This document shows, in pieces, positions 16,385 to 26,077 of a DNA stretch of 47,052 nt. The stretch lies in NCBI RefSeq assembly GCF_030371585.1, contig NZ_JAUDCE010000016.1; one strand, written 5' to 3'. The notes beneath the pieces are model-generated. The model ran no database searches, was not told the origin of the DNA, and was given only the letters and a program-made list of their open reading frames with translations. Position 1 is the first letter of the stretch. The number at the start of each line of letters is the position of its first letter. This stretch comes from Megamonas hypermegale_A (GTDB taxonomy: Bacteria; Bacillota; Negativicutes; Selenomonadales; Selenomonadaceae). The position numbers and the translations under genes are program-made.

Positions 16385-17585
16385 TTTCAAAACCACCAAA
16401 CGATATCGTCTTTTCTTCAGAAGCTACAGCCAACTGGACAGCTTCTACTTTCTTTTCAGCTGTATTATAATCACCTTCTAAGATTTTAGTGTATTCCGGT
16501 GAATTTACCTCTACACGCTTGGCACCGGCGACAATCATTCTTCTAATCAGTTCGGATACGTTTATATCTCGGCCTATTTTGGCTTTAGTCCACAAAATCC
16601 AATCGTCGACGGCCTGTTCTACCTGAGTTTTTATCGTATTAGCATTGTACTCATTATCCTTAGATAAATAATACGTAACATTAACATCAAAGCTTACTAC
16701 CTCCGGTTTTAAAACAGAAACATTGTCTGTCAGCGGTCTTATTTTAGTGTCATTGCATACCTCTAAAACATTATCCAATACTTCTTTTTCCGGCAGTTCC
16801 CCGTTTTCAAGTATCACATAAATAGAAACTTTCCCTGGTTCCGGTGAAATTATTTTTACATCAGAATTTGTCGGCAATGCTGTTTTTGCCCAATATTCAT
16901 ATGCACCATTCGGACCGGCAACCGAAAAACTTTCCGGTGCTACGTGTATCCTTTCACGATATACATCATCAGCTTCTATTTCTGAGCCGCCAGCAGAAAC
17001 GGTTACATTCGATACTGTGCTGACAAAAGCCTGAACATCAACTATGGTGTTTATCTGTCCTACCAGATAATTATTGCCCATTTCGCCATTTTCAGTACAG
17101 GTGGCACTTACTATGCCTTCTGTCTGACCCTGCTGTATAAATAAATCTTTATCCGTTGCAAAAAAGACACTGCCGTCTGCGGTAGCTCTTGTTCCTTGCG
17201 GAATTACCGTATCTGTTTGCAATGCTTCAGATAATGTGAACTTTAATGTAGTTATCGCTGGTACAGCTGCTTTTCGTTCCGTATTTACGAGATAACCGAT
17301 TTCATCCAGATAATCGCCTACAGCATACTTCAATAAATTCTGTTTGCCGGTATAATTGATACAGTTTAATAAAATGATTATAATATAGCATACAGCCAAC
17401 AAAAAAAGACGAACCGGATCGGCGCGTCCTAATGTCCTTTGCGTTATCGTTTCATACAGACCAATGATTGAAGTTTCTATCGTGTCTATATCAATTTTTA
17501 CAAACTCTATTTCTCCGGTTTCGGAATTATATCCGGCTCCCAGAATATTCGTCATCAAAGTTTTTATTAATTCACTGTTTATCAT
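16377..17585 (-). CDS. Baseplate assembly protein J
   Basis: 402 residues. P2 gpJ/Mu gp47-like wedge protein: LGRADPVRLFLLAVCYIIIILLNCINYTG near residue 50, PQGTRATADGSVFFAT, and a later GPNGAYEYWAKTALPTN with VKIISPEPGKVSIYV. The hydrophobic stretch is usual in this family. The start overlaps the gpW stop by four bases. Confidence 0.92.
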   Translation of the reverse strand: MINSELIKTLMTNILGAGYNSETGEIEFVKIDIDTIETSIIGLYETITQRTLGRADPVRLFLLAVCYIIIILLNCINYTGKQNLLKYAVGDYLDEIGYLVNTERKAAVPAITTLKFTLSEALQTDTVIPQGTRATADGSVFFATDKDLFIQQGQTEGIVSATCTENGEMGNNYLVGQINTIVDVQAFVSTVSNVTVSAGGSEIEADDVYRERIHVAPESFSVAGPNGAYEYWAKTALPTNSDVKIISPEPGKVSIYVILENGELPEKEVLDNVLEVCNDTKIRPLTDNVSVLKPEVVSFDVNVTYYLSKDNEYNANTIKTQVEQAVDDWILWTKAKIGRDINVSELIRRMIVAGAKRVEVNSPEYTKILEGDYNTAEKKVEAVQLAVASEEKTISFGGFEND

Positions 17586-17890
17586 ACACTCACCTCGATT
17601 TGCAGCTTATTTACCAGTAATCCTTCAATAGTGGTTCCGCTAAATTCCACCTGCAACACCTTAGCTCGCGGTTCATATTTTTTTACAGCTTCAATTATGG
17701 CTGAACCTAATTTTATTTTGGCCACATCAACTGACGGCATATCAATCAATTTGGCGTTTATACCAAATTCCCGGTCAAGCGGAACGGAGTATTTGTATGT
17801 CGTAACAATAGTTTTCACATTTTGCAGTATTTCTTCCAATTCTGTCGCCGGATTAAAATTAACTTCAAAATTTTCTAGGATAAGCTCCAT
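17582..17890 (-). CDS. Baseplate protein W, gp25-like
   Basis: 102 residues with LEEILQNVKTIVTTYKYSVPLDREFG and a conserved DMPSVDVAKIKL segment, the gp25/lysozyme-like fold used in baseplate wedges of P2 and T4. Length is normal. It overlaps the U-like gene by 16 bases. Confidence 0.88.
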   Translation of the reverse strand: MELILENFEVNFNPATELEEILQNVKTIVTTYKYSVPLDREFGINAKLIDMPSVDVAKIKLGSAIIEAVKKYEPRAKVLQVEFSGTTIEGLLVNKLQIEVSV

Positions 17891-18342
17891 GGTAATTTTA
17901 CGCCTCCATCGTTATTACTGCCGCCAGATGTGTTCAATACAGACTGTACCGGATATTCTTTCAAACTGATATTTATATCTGAAATCACCGTTTCTCCGAT
18001 ACTGTTTACCACTTTTATTTCCTGCGACAGACTTTCAATGATAAACGGATTTTCAGATACAAGCTTCATTCCTAAAATCAAATAATTCGCCTGGCCGCCT
18101 ATACATATTTTCTGTAATTTGCTGAACTCCTTAGCCGGGTCAATTCCCAGCTTGCTGTTCAAGTGCATCGTAAAAGATATTTCATCCAAATCTTCACCTA
18201 ATACCTCAATTAATGGCTTTTGTCCTATAATTTCATGCTTTGCTAAGCGCATGGAGATTTTTCTGGAATAATCTTTTATAATCCTAGCATTCAGCATATC
18301 TACTTCAAACATAATATCTCCGAATGTACCGATAAGAGCCAT
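17875..18342 (-). CDS. Phage tail protein U-like (P2 gpU)
   Basis: 155 residues, close to the length of P2 gpU. It begins IGTFGDIMFEV and contains SRKISMRLAKHEIIGQKPLIEVLGEDLDEISFTMHL, characteristic of gpU, a tail completion protein. In P2 this gene lies before X and D; here it lies between the PAAR and W genes, a rearranged order. Confidence 0.8.
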   Translation of the reverse strand: MALIGTFGDIMFEVDMLNARIIKDYSRKISMRLAKHEIIGQKPLIEVLGEDLDEISFTMHLNSKLGIDPAKEFSKLQKICIGGQANYLILGMKLVSENPFIIESLSQEIKVVNSIGETVISDINISLKEYPVQSVLNTSGGSNNDGGVKLPWSLS

Positions 18343-18344
18343 GA

Positions 18345-18635
18345 TTAACCACCTATAAATACATTACTGCTTCCTTCAGCGACAGAGCCGCCACAGCTCA
18401 CGCTATCGCCAATTCTGGCAGCGTTTTTTCCGTTTATAAATACACTGCCGCTTCCCGATGATATTGTTCCTGCATGCGGCGGGTGGTCTTTGCAACTGTG
18501 AACTGCATATCTGTCCGATAATCTACCCGCTTGTTTTCCGTTTATGAATACGTCTGCACTCCCCGTATTTAAGCCGGTCGGCGGACAGATATCATGGCCG
18601 GTATTTTTATCGCCTAATCTTGTTGCATTTGCCAT
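18345..18635 (-). CDS. PAAR-domain spike tip protein
   Basis: 96 residues. Repeats of the PAAR kind are visible: ATRLGDKNTGHDICPPTGLNTGSADVFINGK, then AVHSCKDHPPHAGTISSGSGSVFINGKNAARIGD and SSNVFIGG. The His/Cys residues would bind a metal ion at the apex. PAAR proteins sharpen the contractile tail spike made by gpV. It is next to gpV, as expected. Confidence 0.9.
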   Translation of the reverse strand: MANATRLGDKNTGHDICPPTGLNTGSADVFINGKQAGRLSDRYAVHSCKDHPPHAGTISSGSGSVFINGKNAARIGDSVSCGGSVAEGSSNVFIGG

Positions 18636-18649
18636 AACAAACTCTCCTT

Positions 18650-19039
18650 TTAATTCAATTCAATGCAGCTGGCCATTACTTTGAACGTGCCGGAACAGGT
18701 GATTTGAATATCTCCGTCATGTGTCAAAATTCTTTTATTTTCAGCTGCTTCATCCGGCAGAATATCTTCACCGCCATAAACACAGCCTATTACATAACCC
18801 ACATTGTTTCCGCTAGAAGCATTCGGTGTGCAGATGCATACAACCTGTTCGCCAATTCTCGGCATATAAAAATCCTTGCTAGAAGACACACCTCTATATA
18901 CTATTTTATAATCGCCAGACGGCATATTATCCTTATCCGGAAAGACTACCCTGCAGGTACCATTTCCAGGATTTATTTTATCGACACGCCCCTCTCGGAT
19001 TAATTCCTGTATTACCTTTAAAAAATATTCAGTATCCAT
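18650..19039 (-). CDS. Baseplate spike protein V
   Basis: 129 residues. It has an N-terminal OB-fold pattern (GRVDKINPGNGTCRVVF, MPRIGEQVVCICTPNASSGNNVGYVIGCVYG) and a short end that starts a beta-helix (THDGDIQITCSG). This is the membrane-piercing spike of P2-type tails. It overlaps the D gene by 11 bases. Confidence 0.88.
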   Translation of the reverse strand: MDTEYFLKVIQELIREGRVDKINPGNGTCRVVFPDKDNMPSGDYKIVYRGVSSSKDFYMPRIGEQVVCICTPNASSGNNVGYVIGCVYGGEDILPDEAAENKRILTHDGDIQITCSGTFKVMASCIELN

Positions 19040-20117
19040 TTAAAACCCTCCTAAGCTCGAGAGATACGCTATATCCACCGCCTATAGAATGAGATACTTT
19101 TTCACAGATGTAATTACCGTCGAATTTTTGCCAGCCTGTTAATTTATAAACACATCCAGCGGCAAATTCATATCCGCCCGGTATACTGAGTGATGCGGTA
19201 ACCTCATCCTTATTTTTATTTCTAAGGCTTTTTTTCGCCAGTTTCTCAGCTTCAGCGATACTTTCAACCTGCTGATTTACTTCTAAAATTCTGCCTTCAG
19301 TATCTGCATGCTGGCCGGGAACGTAAAATGTATATTCAATCAATTCTTTTGTTTTGGTTTTTTGATACTTGACATGACAGGCTTTATATATACCCTTTAG
19401 TTTGCTTCTAAATCGGTAACTTGCATATTTCAAAAGATTTTTATTTATTTCCAATGCAGGTTCCTGCTGCTCATACTTATACTCGTCAAAAACGACAAGC
19501 TTATTTGTTGATATTTTTAATGCCAGTCCGTTGTCTTTACAAATTTTTTCCAGAAATTCCAGATTAGACTGCCCTATCTGCTCAGCGCGTTCAATATCTG
19601 TATCACTGTCGACATCATAAAATACTTCTAATCCGCCATCGGCTGCCACATCTTTTATAATCTGAGACAGTTTCACTTTTTCCCATGCCCTGTATTTATC
19701 CCGGTACATTTCTTTTGTGCAGGGAATTGAAATTGCTTTTAAGTTTACCGTACTCGGCGGCCCGTTAGCTTCGATGGTGTCCAATTCAAATATACCAAAG
19801 GGTATCTCTTTTATCGCATTATCATCATTCCAATTATTTATAATCAGCGAACACGTAAGTTTTGCGCCCTTATCCGGCAGCCAATCGCCTTTCCATAATC
19901 CTTCTACATCCTGAAGATTTATGGAAAGAGAATCGGCTGTCCCGCTCATCACATCATCATAATTGGCCGTCAATAAAAATTTCTGCAAATCAGCAGATAT
20001 ATCCTTATTCTCATACAGTATCTTCAGACTGACACGCCGTCCGATTACCGTAGTTCCATAAACAGTTTCCAGCGTATCGATATTTCTTTTCGCATTATTC
20101 AATAATTCTTCAAACAT
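19029..20117 (-). CDS. Late control protein D / tail hub
   Basis: 362 residues. P2 gpD-like hub: GIFELDTIEANGPPSTVNLKAIS, KLSQIIKDVAADGGLEVFYD, IGQSNLEFLEKICKDNGLALKI and AEKLAKKSLRNKNKDEVTASLSIPGG. The hub joins spike and tube. It is preceded by gpX at a distance of three bases. Confidence 0.92.
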   Translation of the reverse strand: MFEELLNNAKRNIDTLETVYGTTVIGRRVSLKILYENKDISADLQKFLLTANYDDVMSGTADSLSINLQDVEGLWKGDWLPDKGAKLTCSLIINNWNDDNAIKEIPFGIFELDTIEANGPPSTVNLKAISIPCTKEMYRDKYRAWEKVKLSQIIKDVAADGGLEVFYDVDSDTDIERAEQIGQSNLEFLEKICKDNGLALKISTNKLVVFDEYKYEQQEPALEINKNLLKYASYRFRSKLKGIYKACHVKYQKTKTKELIEYTFYVPGQHADTEGRILEVNQQVESIAEAEKLAKKSLRNKNKDEVTASLSIPGGYEFAAGCVYKLTGWQKFDGNYICEKVSHSIGGGYSVSLELRRVLNGY

Positions 20118-20120
20118 TAA

Positions 20121-20318
20121 TTATCTTCTCCACGGCGGCAGCGTTGAAACCGTCGGTACTGTAATTTCCGGAACGATTAAATTTATGTTTGCCGGAAAAA
20201 CTATAAAGTCCTTATATTCCTGATTGGCATTTAACAGCTCTTCCATATAGACTTCACTGCCTAAAATTTTATATGCTATTAAGTCCCATGTATCGCCACT
20301 TATCGTTTTGTATGTCAT
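20121..20318 (-). CDS. Tail protein X (LysM-like)
   Basis: 65 residues: TYKTISGDTWDLIAYKILGSEVYMEELLNANQEY followed by VPEITV, the LysM-like fold of P2 gpX. Standard length and position between tape measure and D. Confidence 0.92.
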   Translation of the reverse strand: MTYKTISGDTWDLIAYKILGSEVYMEELLNANQEYKDFIVFPANINLIVPEITVPTVSTLPPWRR

Positions 20319-20327
20319 AAAACCACC

Positions 20328-22808
20328 TTAATTACTGAAACTTACTCTGTTTTGGTCATACTGAATATCTTTCAGTATATTGGGAAGTTCCCTTCTCAAT
20401 AAGGACAGTATTTCTTGAGAAATATTCGTTGCCGTACCACTGTCCGCGCTACCGTTAATATTTATATTCGGACTTATAGTGATATTTACGTCCTGTTTTA
20501 CATTATTGACTGTAGATGTATCGTCGAAATACTGTCCTGCACGATTTAAAATACCGGCACTGCGCCTATTATCTTCATCGAACATGCCCAGCATATTGCC
20601 CGCCTGCTGCCAAAGAGAAATAGCTCGCGGCGATTTATTCAACGGTACGACAGCTTCATCGCCTTCTTCTGCCAGTGTAGTCAAAAAGGCACCTTTTCTA
20701 TAAATACCGCCTTCGGCATTACTTGCAATATCTCGACCGGCATTATAGCCGCTGACAAAATTCCCTGCTACATTGGATACAAAATTGCTCACGGCACCTG
20801 CAGCATTAGCTATGGCATTTTGTACAATATCCGGTATCCTGCCAATCCAGTCTGCTACTGCATTATATGCACCACTTGCCCAGCTCGTTACAGCAGAAAT
20901 CACCTGTTCGCCGATACTCAGACAGATACCGGGCAAATTAGACAAAAATGATTGTACAGAAGCAACCAGCTCGCTCATCCACATTACCGCTGTCGAATAT
21001 GCCATACTTGCCCATGATGAAAGTGTAGCGATAAAAGCCGTTCCTACAGTTAAAGAAATTGCAGGTAAATTCATTAAGTATGAACCGATTGCCGTAACTG
21101 CATTTAAAACCGTACTAGGCAGCGTTGTAAAAAATCCCACCATAAAGCCTAAAGCATAAGCAATTGTATTCGGCAAATTCAATATTGTGCTGAATACAAA
21201 GCTTATCCCTGAACCTATTGCATTAATAAAATTATCTACAGCGGCAGATACACCGGCAAAAAATCCGTTAACAGATTCACCGACATTAGCTCCGACTTGC
21301 GATATATACGCAGATATCGTGTCCCAATTTTGATACAGTGCTATACCGGCAGCTATAGCGGCACCGATGGCCAGCGGTATCCAGCCCACAGCCGCTACAA
21401 AGCCGCCAACTGCCGTTACAGCCGCGATAAACGTAGGTGCTACAGCTATTGCACCCATTCCCAGTAAAGCCGCGCTTAACCCGGCTATAGCAGGTAGCGC
21501 TACAGATTGAATAAATTCACCGTTATTCACTAAAAATCTGGCGAAATCTTTCATAACGGGAAGAGCGGAATTCGTTAACGGTCCAATTAAGCCTACTTCA
21601 ATGTTTCGACCAATAAAAATAAACGCATCACCCAAACTTGAAAGATTATTAATCTGTATTTCATTCAAAGTATCCGCTGTCATATCTGCTTTTTCACTGA
21701 TATTCAACAATTCCCGGATGCCTTTTTCGCCTAAATCCTCCCACATGGTACCAAACAGGTCCACAGCGGCCGTATTGCGTTTTACAGGGTCTTCGCAGCT
21801 TAATATGGCCTCTAATGTCTGTCTGAATGCTTCTTGTGCCGCTTCGCCGCCTTGATGAAATTTATCTTGCATTTCTTCACAGTCAAGCCCAATAAAACCG
21901 AACCCTTCAGCTGTAGTATCACTGGCTTCACGCACTCGAATACCGAATTCTTTCATGGCGTCGCCGACTTTATCCACGCTGAAAGCACCCGTCTGTGCAC
22001 CATTAATCAATATTCCCGTAAATTCTTCCGCATTAAAACCGAGTTGAGAAAAATGCACCGCGTATTCATTCAGACTGTCCGCCAAATCTCCATTCTTATT
22101 GGCTCCGTTTTGGGCACCCTGGGCCATTAAAGTGTATGCCTGCTGCGCCGTTATACCGAAATGTTTCATCAAACTGTCGGCAGCCCGCACAGACTCATTC
22201 ACTTCGATACCAAAGGTATCACGCATAATCAACGCGCCTTTGGAAGCATTTTCCAGTTCTTCGCCGGTCTGACTTATTACCTGCCGAACGTTTCCCATAA
22301 CTGCACCGATATCAGCAAAATCCGTGCCAAATCCGCCGGCATAAACGTCAAGCATCGTGTCGCGCATACTGGCCATTTCTGCATCAGTCGCTCCGGTACT
22401 GCTTTGCACGGTGCGCAAAGAATTTTGCAGACTGTCCAAATCTGTTACCAACGTATGCACGCCAAAGGATACTGCACCGAGTGCGGCGCCAAAACTTAAA
22501 TACGGCGTTACTACCTCTGAAAAAGCGCTCCCTATCCTGTTTGTGAGCGATAATTCTTCCTGCAGCTGACTTAAATTGTTACGTTCTTTTTCAAGTGTAG
22601 CATTAAGCCTTTTCTTCTGCGCCTCATACTTTTTAGCACTTATTACGCCGTTTTGATAATCTTCATCCAGCTGCTGCAGCTTGTTTTGTAAGCTTTCAAT
22701 ACGCTGCTGTGATTGCAAAACCGTTACATTTGCCTGACGAAATGACGAAGTAAAACTTCCGGCCAAATTACCGGCAAGTTCAAATGTATATTCAAAATCT
22801 TTAGCCAT
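20328..22808 (-). CDS. Tail tape measure protein
   Basis: 826 residues from ATG 22808, seven bases after GGAGG. Residues about 28-90 form a coiled coil (QSQQRIESLQNKLQQLDEDYQ). A TP901-type core follows (LDSLQNSLRTVQSSTGAT, GGFGTDFADIGAVMG), then long Gly/Ala-rich hydrophobic segments and a C-terminal EGGIYRKGAFLTTLAEEGDEAV. It sets tail length and is ejected with DNA. It overlaps the E' frame by a few bases. Confidence 0.95.
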   Translation of the reverse strand: MAKDFEYTFELAGNLAGSFTSSFRQANVTVLQSQQRIESLQNKLQQLDEDYQNGVISAKKYEAQKKRLNATLEKERNNLSQLQEELSLTNRIGSAFSEVVTPYLSFGAALGAVSFGVHTLVTDLDSLQNSLRTVQSSTGATDAEMASMRDTMLDVYAGGFGTDFADIGAVMGNVRQVISQTGEELENASKGALIMRDTFGIEVNESVRAADSLMKHFGITAQQAYTLMAQGAQNGANKNGDLADSLNEYAVHFSQLGFNAEEFTGILINGAQTGAFSVDKVGDAMKEFGIRVREASDTTAEGFGFIGLDCEEMQDKFHQGGEAAQEAFRQTLEAILSCEDPVKRNTAAVDLFGTMWEDLGEKGIRELLNISEKADMTADTLNEIQINNLSSLGDAFIFIGRNIEVGLIGPLTNSALPVMKDFARFLVNNGEFIQSVALPAIAGLSAALLGMGAIAVAPTFIAAVTAVGGFVAAVGWIPLAIGAAIAAGIALYQNWDTISAYISQVGANVGESVNGFFAGVSAAVDNFINAIGSGISFVFSTILNLPNTIAYALGFMVGFFTTLPSTVLNAVTAIGSYLMNLPAISLTVGTAFIATLSSWASMAYSTAVMWMSELVASVQSFLSNLPGICLSIGEQVISAVTSWASGAYNAVADWIGRIPDIVQNAIANAAGAVSNFVSNVAGNFVSGYNAGRDIASNAEGGIYRKGAFLTTLAEEGDEAVVPLNKSPRAISLWQQAGNMLGMFDEDNRRSAGILNRAGQYFDDTSTVNNVKQDVNITISPNININGSADSGTATNISQEILSLLRRELPNILKDIQYDQNRVSFSN

Positions 22809-22983
22809 CATCCGGCCTCCGTTCTACTGTGATTTGTGCCCATTTTATAAATTCGTCCATAGGTTCATTTAAAAAAAATTCTATGGATGTTGCATTTTCC
22901 TGGGCCAATCCCAAAGCCACTCGCCTTATTAAGTCGGTGAATTCCACGCTTTCCTGCGTCAATCCACCGCCAATCCGTTTAAA
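22801..22983 (-). CDS. Frameshift extension E' of the tail assembly chaperone
   Basis: A frame of 58 codons read only after a -1 shift at the slippery site 22977-22983. It continues RIGGGLTQESVEFTDLIRRVALGL. The fused E+E' product would be about 157 residues. P2 E/E' and lambda G/GT use the same device to make two chaperone forms that load the tape measure. Confidence 0.8.
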   Translation of the reverse strand, partial: FKRIGGGLTQESVEFTDLIRRVALGLAQENATSIEFFLNEPMDEFIKWAQITVERRPDDG

Positions 22984-23273
22984 TAATTCATACCCCAAAC
23001 AGTAACTTTAGCATATTGATGCCCTGGAAGTTTTTCCAGTTCATAAAACGGAACGTTTCCGGCAATTGCAGCCAACTGACCCAAAAATCCCAAGTCAGCA
23101 TTTACTACCGTAAGTCGGGGATTTAATATTTTGGTTGTTCGTTCGGCTTTTAAAACATCTTTACCCGTCAACGAATTGAAATCAAAATTTATCTCTGTTA
23201 ATTCCTTATCTATTGTTTGACCATTTTCTTTTACTTTGACCGTAATCGGTTTTTCTAATTTTAATACTGGCAT
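22959..23273 (-). CDS. Tail assembly chaperone E
   Basis: 104 residues: VLKLEKPITVKVKENGQTID, NFDFNSLTGKDVLKAERTTK, then GFLGQLAAIAGNVPFYELEKL, as in P2-type gpE tail assembly proteins. It lies between the tube and tape measure genes and ends just after the slippery heptamer, with stop TGA at 22959. Confidence 0.88.
   Translation of the reverse strand: MPVLKLEKPITVKVKENGQTIDKELTEINFDFNSLTGKDVLKAERTTKILNPRLTVVNADLGFLGQLAAIAGNVPFYELEKLPGHQYAKVTVWGMNYLNGLAVD
22977..22983 (-). promoter_or_regulatory. Programmed -1 frameshift site, T TTA AAC
   Basis: On the minus strand the E frame reads TAT TTA AAC GGA. The heptamer T-TTA-AAC fits X-XXY-YYZ exactly. A -1 slip leads directly into the E' frame. 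Confidence 0.85.
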
Positions 23274-23276
23274 ATA

Positions 23277-23798
23277 TTAACCCTCCAAAATATTTTTCAC
23301 GGCCGCCATGCTGTCGTCGCCGTCAATCAGAGCTTTTCGGCTCAATTTATCAATTTCCATTAAAGTATTATCGTTATATTCCATCTTCAGATAAGTTGCC
23401 TCAAACGTATTTGAAGCATCCATTGTAGAAGCCCTTTCAAATTTACCCGGAGCGAATTTTTTCGGCATCCCTCTATAAGATATGACGATGCCGTCCGGGT
23501 CCATAACCTCATCAAGTCCAATAACCTGCAAAGCTCCCCTGATTTGAATATCAAAAAATTTTGGTTTAGCAAGTTTAATGGCCGACTCACAAATTGCCGG
23601 CCAGTTTATAGTTATTTCCACACTGTCGAATTGTCCCGTCGTTGGTAAATCAATCGAACCGCCGACACCGAACCCGGAAACTTCATCTGTCAGATACGAA
23701 ATCTCTCCGACTTCTACATTGGCCACGCCCAAAAGTTCATTTTCTTCATAAATAGCAGCATCTATCAGACGAATAACTCGTTTTTTCTGTTTTTTCAA
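23277..23798 (-). CDS. Major tail tube protein (FII-like)
   Basis: 173 residues: VIRLIDAAIYEENELLGVANVEVGEISYLTDEVSGFG near the start, GQFDSVEITINW in the middle and ASNTFEATYLKMEYN near the end, as in P2 gpFII. It forms the inner tube and directly follows the sheath gene. Confidence 0.92.
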   Translation of the reverse strand: MKKQKKRVIRLIDAAIYEENELLGVANVEVGEISYLTDEVSGFGVGGSIDLPTTGQFDSVEITINWPAICESAIKLAKPKFFDIQIRGALQVIGLDEVMDPDGIVISYRGMPKKFAPGKFERASTMDASNTFEATYLKMEYNDNTLMEIDKLSRKALIDGDDSMAAVKNILEG

Positions 23799-23811
23799 CT
23801 GTAATCACTCC

Positions 23812-25269
23812 TTATTCTGAAAACAAATTATTGAGATATTCTACGTTGTAGGCGTAAATAAATTCAATCTTTTCGGCCGGAATTGGCGATGCTAGGTCAA
23901 TATAAAATCGTACCGTTCCGTCAAGCAAATCCGTAACCGGATTATCTTCCTGTCTGAATTGACAGCTTGCTCCGATTAAAAATCCTCTGGATACGAGCGA
24001 ATTAAGCCAGATATTAACGCTGTTTACAATGGTTTTAATGAATACCGTATTTGTCGGGTCGTCGATTTTACTCCAGTACGTCGTTATCATGGTATTAATT
24101 ATCCAATTGAACATGCGTCTTACCGGAATAAAACAGTCTTTTACATCCGTGCTTGACGGATAAATTGATGTTCTATTTCCCCAGACTACCCAGCCATTTG
24201 TAAAATTAATGGCCGTTACCGCCCCAACACCGTTTACAATATTGGCCGCAGTAAAATCGAGACTTACTTCCGTGCCGTCTTCCAGTATAGTGCTGTCGCA
24301 TTGCAAGTTTTTATTTGACGGGCTTACGTACGGGATATCGCTGTTTTCACTATCTGTCTGAGCTATTACACCGGCAAGCTGCGTAGATAAATGATACTGT
24401 TTCCCTGCTAAAGCTACTTTCGGCCAACAAACAACGGTTTTTTCATCCACTAGATTTTTTGTCGTCTTATAACTGCTTATGTCGGAATATTTCTTTACGC
24501 CGCCATCACCGGTAGGAATGTCCACAAGTCCGATGGCCAGGAATAAACCGCCGATATTATCTTCTTTTGCCTTAATAACCGATGCTACGGTAATATCTTC
24601 GGACCATTTCGGCGCCAGTATTATTCCCGGTACCATACCGAGTTTACTGTAAACGATATTGATTACTTCCAATCCGGTCAATGCTCCCGTAGTTATATCC
24701 ACACCGCCGACAATGTCATCAGCTTTCACCATCGAAGCATCAACTTTATCGTATTCAACCCAGATACTTTCAGCATCATATATTTCACTTTCTTCTATAG
24801 CGGTGATTACAACGTTTCCGTCATCATTATATTCTGCAATATAATCAGTATTTAAAATCAACGGTTCACCGGCGTCTGCTTTTTTTACTACCAAACTGGA
24901 TAAAATCACATCATCAGCAATTGTAACCGTATTATTTGTCATTGATATTTCTTTTGAAGCTACTGCCTGCTTGTGCTTCGTCAAATCCAATACATTTATA
25001 AATACAACCGGACTCATCTGAAACAGCGAAAAATGCGAATTCATAAATTCACACAAAGTATATTTATCCCAGTCATCGCTATAGCCAAGCATTTTTACCG
25101 CTTCCTGATAACTTGAACAAAGTATCGGTTTATTCACCTCCGCCGGTTCTGTTGCCAAATGTAGCGGAGCCGTTCCGAATACCACCGGAAGCGAAGCATC
25201 CACCGGTGTAGTGGAAACAACAGATGTTGCAAGCTCCTGACTATAAATACCATGTCTAAATCCTGCCAC
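23812..25269 (-). CDS. Tail sheath protein (FI-like)
   Basis: 485 residues. It begins GFRHGIYSQELATSVVSTTPVDASLPVVFGTAPL and has ICWPKVALAGKQYHLS-type and GWVVWGNRTS segments and the C-terminal RFYIDLASPIPAEKIEFIYAYN typical of contractile sheaths. It establishes that the phage is a myovirus. Confidence 0.95.
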   Translation of the reverse strand: MAGFRHGIYSQELATSVVSTTPVDASLPVVFGTAPLHLATEPAEVNKPILCSSYQEAVKMLGYSDDWDKYTLCEFMNSHFSLFQMSPVVFINVLDLTKHKQAVASKEISMTNNTVTIADDVILSSLVVKKADAGEPLILNTDYIAEYNDDGNVVITAIEESEIYDAESIWVEYDKVDASMVKADDIVGGVDITTGALTGLEVINIVYSKLGMVPGIILAPKWSEDITVASVIKAKEDNIGGLFLAIGLVDIPTGDGGVKKYSDISSYKTTKNLVDEKTVVCWPKVALAGKQYHLSTQLAGVIAQTDSENSDIPYVSPSNKNLQCDSTILEDGTEVSLDFTAANIVNGVGAVTAINFTNGWVVWGNRTSIYPSSTDVKDCFIPVRRMFNWIINTMITTYWSKIDDPTNTVFIKTIVNSVNIWLNSLVSRGFLIGASCQFRQEDNPVTDLLDGTVRFYIDLASPIPAEKIEFIYAYNVEYLNNLFSE

Positions 25270-25272
25270 TGA

Positions 25273-25593
25273 TTATCCCTCCTGTACTTTTTTTCTAGCA
25301 ACGCTTAATACACTGTTCGGATTTTTGAGCTGTTCCATTGCCTTATTCAAATCAGACAGCGGAACGAATAATTTTCTTATCAATGTCGCCAAATCGGCTT
25401 TATCACTCATCAATTTTTCTCCGCCGGCCGGAATTCCGCCTACATAAACACTGCCGTAAGTCAAATAATATTTAGGCATATTAGGGCCTATATAAAAAAG
25501 CCGCTGAACTTTACCGGTTTCAGCAGCTTTTTTTCTTCCCGTTTTTGCTGTTGTCGATTTATTTACCGTATTTTGGTCTAAGGATTTTGTCAA
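25273..25593 (-). CDS. Conserved phage tail-region protein
   Basis: About 106 residues. A basic, disordered N-terminus (Lys/Thr-rich) is followed by LFYIGPNMPKYYLTYGSVYVGGIPAGG and a helical end. I do not recognise a named family. Small proteins in this position just before the sheath are frequent in P2/Mu-like elements. A TTG at 25593, ten bases after GAGGAG, is the likeliest start; a GTG at 25611 is the alternative. It overlaps the upstream gene. Confidence 0.65.
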   Translation of the reverse strand: MTKSLDQNTVNKSTTAKTGRKKAAETGKVQRLFYIGPNMPKYYLTYGSVYVGGIPAGGEKLMSDKADLATLIRKLFVPLSDLNKAMEQLKNPNSVLSVARKKVQEG

Positions 25594-26077
25594 TTTTTTC
25601 ACTCTCCTCACTAATTATTTCTGGTTTTTCATAAAATACATCAATATAGCCTACCCACTGCGGTAACGGCTGCTCTTCAGGTATGACTATGTTCAAAGCG
25701 TTTTTATCACTATCAACTATCAGTCTATAGTTTCCAAACTGCCTTTTCTTCAATAAGAACTGCTTGTTTTGCTCAAGCATGGTATAAATTTCCAGAAAGC
25801 TTTTATCTTTATCGTCGTTTACCGTACCGAAATACACCCGGATTTTAACCCTGTTAGTACCATAAGATAAATTTTCCTCCCATGCCTTCTCTTCGATGAA
25901 ACGCACTACCAGATGCGGAAAATTCTTTTTCAAATCTTCATTACTGAGTACTTTCGGCAAAAATCCGTAAGTTACTAACAGCTTTTGCCCGGCATATTTC
26001 TCATCACTTAAAAAATAATATTGATTTTTCTCTTTTAAATAATCGGCAATCGCAATTGCCAAATCCAATGATGTCAT
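25559..26077 (-). CDS. Tail completion / head-tail connector protein
   Basis: 172 residues. It begins SLDLAIAIADYLKEKNQYYFLSDEKYAG and contains FPHLVVRFIEEKAWEENLSYGTNRVKIRVYFG, the pattern of short tail terminator proteins that lie between gpZ-like and sheath genes. No catalytic motif. The exact family is not certain. The start overlaps the gpZ stop. Confidence 0.65.
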   Translation of the reverse strand: MTSLDLAIAIADYLKEKNQYYFLSDEKYAGQKLLVTYGFLPKVLSNEDLKKNFPHLVVRFIEEKAWEENLSYGTNRVKIRVYFGTVNDDKDKSFLEIYTMLEQNKQFLLKKRQFGNYRLIVDSDKNALNIVIPEEQPLPQWVGYIDVFYEKPEIISEESEKIDKILRPKYGK

